Positions 35,495 to 40,579 of a DNA stretch of 40,579 bases are shown piece after piece (the first letter of the stretch is position 1; each line of letters begins with the position of its first letter). A program made the position numbers and the translations under genes. Source of the DNA: Zetaproteobacteria bacterium (GTDB lineage: Bacteria > Pseudomonadota > Zetaproteobacteria > Mariprofundales > Mariprofundaceae); NCBI GenBank assembly GCA_003233235.1, contig QILF01000052.1:1-40579 (forward strand). Reading direction: 5' to 3'. Under the pieces are notes generated by a model. That model had not been told where the DNA came from. It saw only the letters and a list, made by a program, of their open reading frames with translations, and did not search any database.

Positions 35495-36554
35495 CGACGC
35501 CTGCGCGTCGATATTGCACCGGCGCGGGGTGACCCACGGGCAGGTAAGCATTGATGAACCGTGCCATCGGCCCGGCGAATGCATTCCCTCATACGACGAA
35601 ATTCGCAAATGCTGGCAGACGGCGTTCCCGGTGCATCTACCCGGTTTGCTGCTACCCGAGGTCGAGAAATATGCTAGTGCAATCCGCGATGCACTTCATA
35701 TCATGCGCCGCGTTCGTGCGGGTGAAAGCTGCGCGGATATTCTTGTCGAAGCACCATTTTTATCACGGCTGGAGCCGGATTTTGATTTGCTCTCGCCAGT
35801 GCATACCGGAGATAAGCAGGAAGTCGAAAAAATTGTTTTCGACGCAGTGAAATCCGGTGAATTATTTGCCGAAGATTTGTGGATGAAGGTGTCGCGTTTG
35901 TCGTTTGTCGATGAAGACGATTCAATCCGTTTTCGTTTTTCCTACGGTATGGAAATGTTTAAAAATCAGGAGGATGACCCGCTCAGAGAAGGGCTGGCTG
36001 CTGAACTGGCTGCGCGCGTGTTTCCGGAATGCAATATCGTTTGCGATAGCGAGCTGCTTATCGAAATCTTAAAAAACACGCTTAATTTTTCTCCGGTTTT
36101 TGTCGAACGCATCATCTATTCCAACGCCCCCAGCGGTGGCGCACAATTTCATCAGGATGTGGAAAACGATCATTTCGGTATCGTTTACGCGCAGCTTTAC
36201 GGTATCACCGCATGGCTGGCGCTACCGCGTGCGGTACTTCTTCAGCATGTGCAGGACTATCTTCGGGACGATGGCAGCGATATTTTTTCCGAACTGCGCC
36301 AAACAGCACAACATGAGGGGCATCTCGTCAACTTGCTCGAATCTGACGATCAGGGCGCACTGGAAATCCTGCTCAACGCAACACCGGCATTCACGCATCG
36401 TCTGATTGATGCGGGTTACGGTTTGACGCTAGCTCCCGGTGATGTGCTGTTGCTGCCGCAGGCCACGAACGAACACTGCTGCTGGCATTCGGTTTTCTGT
36501 CTGGATGATGCCCCCGGCCATTCGCTTTCTTTTGCCATGACCCGAATGCCATAA
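35478..36554 (+). CDS. Unrecognised protein with cupin/dioxygenase-like C-terminal half
   Basis: A 358-residue protein I do not recognise. The N-terminal part has several cysteines and a mixed helical look. The C-terminal half contains [22 protein letters not shown], an HxD pair (H225, D227) on a strand, and later [24 protein letters not shown] with H337, then [11 protein letters not shown]-x-D followed by a distal His in a proline/glycine-rich strand run is the pattern of a 2-oxoglutarate/Fe(II) or JmjC-like double-stranded beta-helix. The start overlaps pckA by 17 bases, and a DUF255 gene follows 10 bases on, so all are one operon. Substrate and activity are unknown. Confidence 0.7.
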   Translation: MKLQNNDACASILHRRGVTHGQVSIDEPCHRPGECIPSYDEIRKCWQTAFPVHLPGLLLPEVEKYASAIRDALHIMRRVRAGESCADILVEAPFLSRLEPDFDLLSPVHTGDKQEVEKIVFDAVKSGELFAEDLWMKVSRLSFVDEDDSIRFRFSYGMEMFKNQEDDPLREGLAAELAARVFPECNIVCDSELLIEILKNTLNFSPVFVERIIYSNAPSGGAQFHQDVENDHFGIVYAQLYGITAWLALPRAVLLQHVQDYLRDDGSDIFSELRQTAQHEGHLVNLLESDDQGALEILLNATPAFTHRLIDAGYGLTLAPGDVLLLPQATNEHCCWHSVFCLDDAPGHSLSFAMTRMP

Positions 36555-36564
36555 CTGGCATGCC

Positions 36565-38718
36565 ATGATGCGTTCTCTGTTTATGTCATTATTCGCCATG
36601 CTGCTGAGCTTGCCGATGCTAACAACAGCCGCCAGCCTGACCGCTATGGAATATCCTCCGATCAGCAACCATCTCGCCGGGCAAGTCAGCCCTTATCTTT
36701 TGCAGCACGCACATAATCCCGTTAACTGGTATCCGTGGGGCGAGGAGGCGTTCGCCAAAGCACGCCGCGAAGACAAGCCGATTCTGTTGTCTATCGGCTA
36801 TTCCACCTGTCACTGGTGTCATGTGATGGAGGAAGAGAGTTTTTCCGATAGCGAGGTCGGGCGGGTGTTGAATGAAAACGTGATTGCCATAAAGGTGGAC
36901 CGTGAAGAACGCCCGGACATTGACCAAGTCTATATGCAGGCAGCACAGATGATGGGTGTGCATGGCGGCTGGCCGCTGAATATCCTGATGACCTACGATA
37001 AAAGGCCGTTTTTCGCCGCTACCTACCTGCCCAAGCATTCGCGTTTCGGACGTATTGGTCTGATTGAATTGATACAACAAGTCGGCAAATTATGGCAGAC
37101 CGATCGTGCACGCGTACTCACACCCGCCGGACAATTGGCGGAAGCCATGGCCTCAATGCAGGCTACTGCAAATGCAGCGACCACAAGTGGTGGAAAACGC
37201 GCGGCCATTCCGGCTGATTTTTCAGCGCAGGTGTTCAACGGCTTGAATGAAAGTTTTGATGCGCAGTATGGTGGTTTTGGTGATGCGCCAAAATTCCCGT
37301 CACCTCATAAGTTGTTGTTTCTACTTCGCTATTGGCATAACTCTGGTGATAAGAAAGCACTGGAAATGGTGGAGAAAACATTAACGGCAATGCGTGCAGG
37401 CGGTATATTCGATCAACTGGGTTACGGCTTTCACCGTTATTCAACGGATGGCGAATGGCTGCTTCCGCATTTCGAAAAAATGCTTTCCGATCAGGCCATG
37501 CTGCTGATGGCTTATGCCGAAACCTATCAGGCGACCGGCAAGCCGGAATTTGCCGCTACAGCTCGTGAAATTGCCGATTATGTACAGCGCGTGATGCAAG
37601 CGCCGGAGGGTGGTTTTTATTCTGCCGAAGATGCTGATTCCGATGGTGAGGAAGGGCGCTTTTACATGTGGAGGCTGGATGAATTGAATGTACTGCTCGG
37701 CAAGGATGATGCGGCATTTGCTGCGAAAGTGTTCGCCATGACTGCTGCCGGAAACATTCGTGATGAAGCGACCGGCAAGCAAACCGGAGCCAACGTGTTG
37801 CATCTTGCTCAAGCGCCAAAAACAGCAGCAGATAAAGCACGCCTTGAGAGGATTCGTATTAAATTATTTGACGCCCGCGAGAAGCGTATCCATCCCTTCC
37901 GCGACGATAAAATCCTGACCGACTGGAACGGTCTGATGATTGCCGCTTTATCTATCGCCGCACGCGCCCTTGATGAACCGGCATATGCAAAAAGTGCGGC
38001 TACAGCCAGCGATTTTATTCTTCGGAATCTGCACGGTAAGAAACGCCTTTTGCACCGTTACCGTGCGGGAAAATCAGGCATTAAGGCGCATTTGGACGAT
38101 TACGCATTTCTTATCTGGGGTCTGCTTGAATTGTATGAAACCGATCTCAATCCCGCCTATCTGCAATCGGCCAGCGAATTAAATAGCGAAATGCTGGCAC
38201 ATTTTTCATCTCCCGGGGGCGCATTTTATTTCACTGCCGATGATGGTGAAGCTCTCCCGATCAGACCACTGGATGCCTATGATGGCGCGCTGCCCTCGGG
38301 GAATTCAGTGGCGATGATGAATTTGTTACGTCTGGCGCGGATGACAGGCAATACCCTGCTCGAAGAACAAGCCGCCAATATTGCCGCAGCCTTTGGCGAA
38401 GATATATCGCGGGCGTCGTCGGCCTTTATCTGGATGGCGGCAGCGTATATGCGAGCCACAACGCCGGGTTTCGAAATCGTTCTGGCCGGTGACCGCCATG
38501 CACCGAAAGCAAAAAAGATGCTCCGCGCTCTGCGCACACGCTTTTTGCCTGATCATGTGTTGTTGTGGTCTGATGAAACGGTTAATGAACTGGCTCCGTA
38601 CACCAAGGGGCAGCAAGCGATTGGCGGTCAGGTTACCGCCTACGTCTGCCAGAATTTTCAGTGCAACCTGCCGACGACTGATGTCGCAAAGCTACTGGGC
38701 ATGCTCGGCGTTAAATGA
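36565..38718 (+). CDS. Secreted DUF255 thioredoxin-fold protein (YyaL/SSP411 type)
   Basis: A 717-residue protein of the YyaL/spermatogenesis-associated-20 family. A signal peptide (about residues 1-23, ending TTAAS) precedes the family start [25 protein letters not shown]. Then come the thioredoxin-like Cxx[21 protein letters not shown], and a long (alpha/alpha) barrel with [19 protein letters not shown] and [19 protein letters not shown]. Most relatives are cytosolic, so export is a departure. The function of the family is not established; the fold suggests a redox or carbohydrate-epimerase-like role. It is the last gene of the lipA operon. Confidence 0.85.
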   Translation: MMRSLFMSLFAMLLSLPMLTTAASLTAMEYPPISNHLAGQVSPYLLQHAHNPVNWYPWGEEAFAKARREDKPILLSIGYSTCHWCHVMEEESFSDSEVGRVLNENVIAIKVDREERPDIDQVYMQAAQMMGVHGGWPLNILMTYDKRPFFAATYLPKHSRFGRIGLIELIQQVGKLWQTDRARVLTPAGQLAEAMASMQATANAATTSGGKRAAIPADFSAQVFNGLNESFDAQYGGFGDAPKFPSPHKLLFLLRYWHNSGDKKALEMVEKTLTAMRAGGIFDQLGYGFHRYSTDGEWLLPHFEKMLSDQAMLLMAYAETYQATGKPEFAATAREIADYVQRVMQAPEGGFYSAEDADSDGEEGRFYMWRLDELNVLLGKDDAAFAAKVFAMTAAGNIRDEATGKQTGANVLHLAQAPKTAADKARLERIRIKLFDAREKRIHPFRDDKILTDWNGLMIAALSIAARALDEPAYAKSAATASDFILRNLHGKKRLLHRYRAGKSGIKAHLDDYAFLIWGLLELYETDLNPAYLQSASELNSEMLAHFSSPGGAFYFTADDGEALPIRPLDAYDGALPSGNSVAMMNLLRLARMTGNTLLEEQAANIAAAFGEDISRASSAFIWMAAAYMRATTPGFEIVLAGDRHAPKAKKMLRALRTRFLPDHVLLWSDETVNELAPYTKGQQAIGGQVTAYVCQNFQCNLPTTDVAKLLGMLGVK

Positions 38719-38851
38719 ACAGAAGGTCTGGAAATCGTGATTCAGCGGAACATGGTGGAAATACCATTGCCATATCCTCCTTGATTATCTTATACCACGG
38801 GCATCAATGATAACCTCCGCATTGCTAGAAACTTAATAGTGACGGTTTTAT

Positions 38852-38880
38852 TTGAAATATCGACCTCTCTAACCTATCAT
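38852..38880 (+). promoter_or_regulatory. Sigma-70-type promoter of the glycosyltransferase gene
   Basis: TTGAAA (38852-38857) and TATCAT (38875-38880), each 5 of 6 to consensus, are separated by the ideal 17 bases. They lie 79 bases before the ATG at 38959. The rest of the 240-base gap (38719-38958) shows nothing else I can name. Confidence 0.7.
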
Positions 38881-38958
38881 AGCAATAAGATTTCTTCCTC
38901 GCCTTTCATAAACAATGTCGGATGCGAGGCCACAACATAGTGTTTTGGAGAAGATAAT

Positions 38959-40308
38959 ATGCATATTGCCATGCTTTCCCCTGTTGCTTGGCGTACTCCT
39001 CCGCGCCATTATGGTCCATGGGAGCGTGTTGTTTCCCTGCTCACGGAAGGACTTGTTGCCAGAGGCGTTGAAGTTACCCTCTTTGCCACGGGAGACTCCA
39101 TCACTGGGGGGCATCTCCATGCTGTCTGTAAAAAAGGCTATGAAGAGGGGGCGAAAGAAGACCCGAAAGTAATGGAAGCACTGCATATCTCTGAACTATT
39201 TGACAGAGCTAGTAATTTTGATGTCATCCATAACCATTTCGATTTTCTCCCGCTGACCTATAGTGGACTGGTTAATACGCCCATTGTCACCACGATTCAT
39301 GGCTTCTCTTCTCCCCATATCCTGCCCGTCTATGAAAAATACAATGACAGAGCCTTTTATGTTGCCATCAGCGAGGCCGATAAGGCTGTCAGTCTTGATT
39401 ATATCAGTACCATTCATCACGGTATCAATCTGAATGAATTTACCTTCAATGCCGAACCACAAGGCGATTACCTGCTTTTCTTCGGACGCATTCATCCCGA
39501 CAAAGGTGCGAAAGAGGCGATAGAGATCGCTCGGCGTACCGAGAGTAGGCTTATCATGGCCGGCATTATTCAGGATAAAGACTATTACGAGCGCGAAGTT
39601 GCGCCTCACCTTCACGATGGTATTACCTATCTCGGCAGCGTTGGCCCGGATAAAAGGGATAAGCTGTTAAATGAGGCTAGGGCATTGCTACACCCCATCA
39701 GTTTTGATGAACCTTTTGGTCTTTCTGTGATCGAAGCAATGGCTTGCGGTACGCCAGTCATTGCCTTTAATCGAGGAAGCATGCCCGAATTGATACGCAA
39801 TGGTATCAATGGATACCTCGTATCCACGGTAGAAGAGGCTGCGGATGCCATGGGTCGGCTCGGCGAGATCAACAGAGGCGATTGTCGGGAATGGATAGAA
39901 ACCCACTTTTCCGTTGAACGGATGGTTGATGATTACATCAAGGTCTACGAAGAGATTATTGAAAAAACAAAGCGCGAGGATCATAGACCTTGGGGTTATT
40001 ACGAGATTTTCGCTGATGCTTCTGATCACAAAGTAAAGCGCATCGTGGTCTATCCTGGAAAGCGACTTAGTTTGCAGCGGCACCAGAGACGTTCCGAACA
40101 CTGGCACGTCATTTACGGTGAAGGGATAGCCACCCTAAATGACAGTAAGCTTGTCCTTAAAGCGGGGGACTCAATGGATATTCCCCAAGGTGCTATTCAC
40201 AGAATGGAGAATCAGGGTAAGGAGAATATGGCCTTCATAGAGGTGTCGCGTGGCGACTATTTCGGTGAAGATGATATTGAGCGGCTGGAGGATGATTTTG
40301 GACGCTGA
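38959..40308 (+). CDS. GT4-type glycosyltransferase fused to a mannose-6-phosphate isomerase type II cupin
   Basis: A 449-residue fusion. Residues 1 to about 335 form a GT-B glycosyltransferase of family GT4, with DVIHNHFDFLPL, the HGFSSPH segment, FFGRIHPDKGAKEAI and the donor-site DEPFGLSVIEAMACGTPVIAF. Residues about 345-449 (HRPWGYYEIFADASDHKVKRIVVYPGKRLSLQRH, EHWHVIYGEGIATLN, IPQGAIHRMEN, then FGEDDIERLEDDFGR) match the C-terminal cupin of AlgA/ManC, which interconverts mannose-6-phosphate and fructose-6-phosphate. The nucleotidylyltransferase half of ManC is absent. It has a strong promoter and GGAGA site. A GH130-like gene follows, so a mannose-linked role is likely. Its own stop lies on a 16-bp tandem duplication. 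Confidence 0.88.
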   Translation: MHIAMLSPVAWRTPPRHYGPWERVVSLLTEGLVARGVEVTLFATGDSITGGHLHAVCKKGYEEGAKEDPKVMEALHISELFDRASNFDVIHNHFDFLPLTYSGLVNTPIVTTIHGFSSPHILPVYEKYNDRAFYVAISEADKAVSLDYISTIHHGINLNEFTFNAEPQGDYLLFFGRIHPDKGAKEAIEIARRTESRLIMAGIIQDKDYYEREVAPHLHDGITYLGSVGPDKRDKLLNEARALLHPISFDEPFGLSVIEAMACGTPVIAFNRGSMPELIRNGINGYLVSTVEEAADAMGRLGEINRGDCREWIETHFSVERMVDDYIKVYEEIIEKTKREDHRPWGYYEIFADASDHKVKRIVVYPGKRLSLQRHQRRSEHWHVIYGEGIATLNDSKLVLKAGDSMDIPQGAIHRMENQGKENMAFIEVSRGDYFGEDDIERLEDDFGR

Positions 40309-40322
40309 TGATTTTGGACGCT
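40291..40322. repeat. 16-bp perfect tandem duplication at the glycosyltransferase stop
   Basis: gatgattttggacgct occurs twice in direct succession. The junction creates TGA, the present stop; without the second copy the frame would run on to a TAA two codons later. The length is not a multiple of three. Confidence 0.93.
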
Positions 40323-40351
40323 GCCATTAACATGAAACAAACAACGCGGTT

Positions 40352-40411
40352 GCATGGATTTTTTCCATCCTGTGGTAATGTTTTATCCCACGGGAGGGAA
40401 AAAATCCATGC
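40352..40411 (+). promoter_or_regulatory. Long hairpin covering the GH130 ribosome site and start codon
   Basis: Arms of 24 bases (40352-40375 and 40388-40411) pair at 23 positions in RNA (one G-U and one mismatch), with a 12-base loop. The first 15 pairs are perfect. The right arm contains the GGGAGGG ribosome site and the ATG at 40408, so translation of the gene below would be blocked when the stem is closed. Confidence 0.8.
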
Positions 40412-40579
40412 GCGTTAAGCGACACGAACAGAACCCGATACTGACGAAGCATGACATACCTTACCCCGTGGAAACAGTACACAATGCTGGTGTCGTGAAG
40501 CATGAGGGAAGATACATCATGCTTTTCAGGTCGCACCTGAGAAACGGAAGATCAATTATTGGCAAGGCGGAGAGTGACG
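40408..40579 (+). CDS. GH130-like mannosyl-oligosaccharide phosphorylase/hydrolase (partial)
   Basis: The gene runs off the right edge and only 57 residues are seen. They read VKRHEQNPILTKHDIPYP, then VHNAGVVKHEGRYIMLFRS and SIIGKAES, the N-terminal start of family GH130, which splits beta-mannosidic bonds, often by phosphorolysis. The ATG at 40408 is fixed by family alignment, since the NPIL motif is only nine residues in. The same gene order with a GT4-cupin fusion suggests a mannoside turnover pair, which is inference. Confidence 0.8.
   Translation, partial: MRVKRHEQNPILTKHDIPYPVETVHNAGVVKHEGRYIMLFRSHLRNGRSIIGKAESD

Noticed and set aside
40352-40411. Reading the large hairpin as a terminator of the glycosyltransferase gene
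   Set aside because: No T-run follows the stem, and the right arm contains the next gene's ribosome site and start codon.
1-40579. CRISPR array, prophage or large genomic island
   Set aside because: No regularly spaced repeats, phage genes, integrase or intact transposase were seen; most genes are housekeeping.

Overview
The window is a gene-dense stretch of a Gram-negative proteobacterial chromosome. It has an outer-membrane lipid transport operon (mla), an E. coli-type dnaQ and tas, zapD-yacG, and the near-origin block mnmG-rsmG-parA-parB with two parS sites. A class I phosphoribulokinase points to Calvin-cycle autotrophy, and pckA and acs fit a carbon economy built around CO2 fixation. 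The mixture would suit an autotrophic proteobacterium such as a zetaproteobacterial iron oxidiser (Mariprofundus-like), but the placement is inference; no 16S rRNA is present.

Layout. (1) 1-6.2 kb: the end of an IS21-like element, then mlaF-mlaE-mlaD-mlaC and a large YhdP/AsmA-like protein, an apparent cell-envelope lipid transport operon. (2) 6.2-10.4 kb: dnaQ, a low-molecular-weight phosphatase, tRNA-Gly(CCC), zapD-yacG-yceF (Maf family), a small MITE-like repeat that supplies the end of yceF, and the tas aldo/keto reductase. (3) 10.4-13.8 kb, minus strand: a tightly coupled run of a two-haem membrane cytochrome, NAD kinase, recN and a short N-acetylglutamate-synthase-like GNAT. (4) 14.0-15.6 kb: a PuuD-like membrane protein with a textbook terminator, a YnfA-family protein, a DUF6172 protein and a second miniature inverted-repeat element. 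(5) 15.6-20.7 kb, minus strand: mnmG-rsmG-parA-parB-mtnA with two near-perfect parS sites. (6) 20.8-23.0 kb, minus strand: prk, ccdA and cutA. (7) 23.0-29.3 kb: acs, a DUF748/AsmA-like protein and gltX. (8) 29.4-32.8 kb: convergent rpfF-like and rpfC-like genes, a complete-looking diffusible-signal-factor (DSF) synthase and sensor pair. (9) 32.9-38.7 kb: an overlapping operon of lipA, pckA, an unrecognised cupin/dioxygenase-like protein and a secreted DUF255 thioredoxin-fold protein. (10) 38.7 kb to the end: a glycosyltransferase fused to a mannose-6-phosphate-isomerase-type cupin, then the start of a GH130-like gene whose ribosome binding site and start codon lie inside a long perfect hairpin.

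Most interesting: the rpfF/rpfC pair in what looks like an autotroph, with an extra receiver domain in RpfC whose phosphoacceptor Asp is Glu; the hairpin that buries the GH130 start site; and two families of miniature inverted-repeat elements. No gene-free stretch exceeds 300 bases. The longest are 1-219 (IS end plus mla leader) and 38719-38958 (a good promoter for the glycosyltransferase). No CRISPR array, prophage or intact transposase gene was seen.
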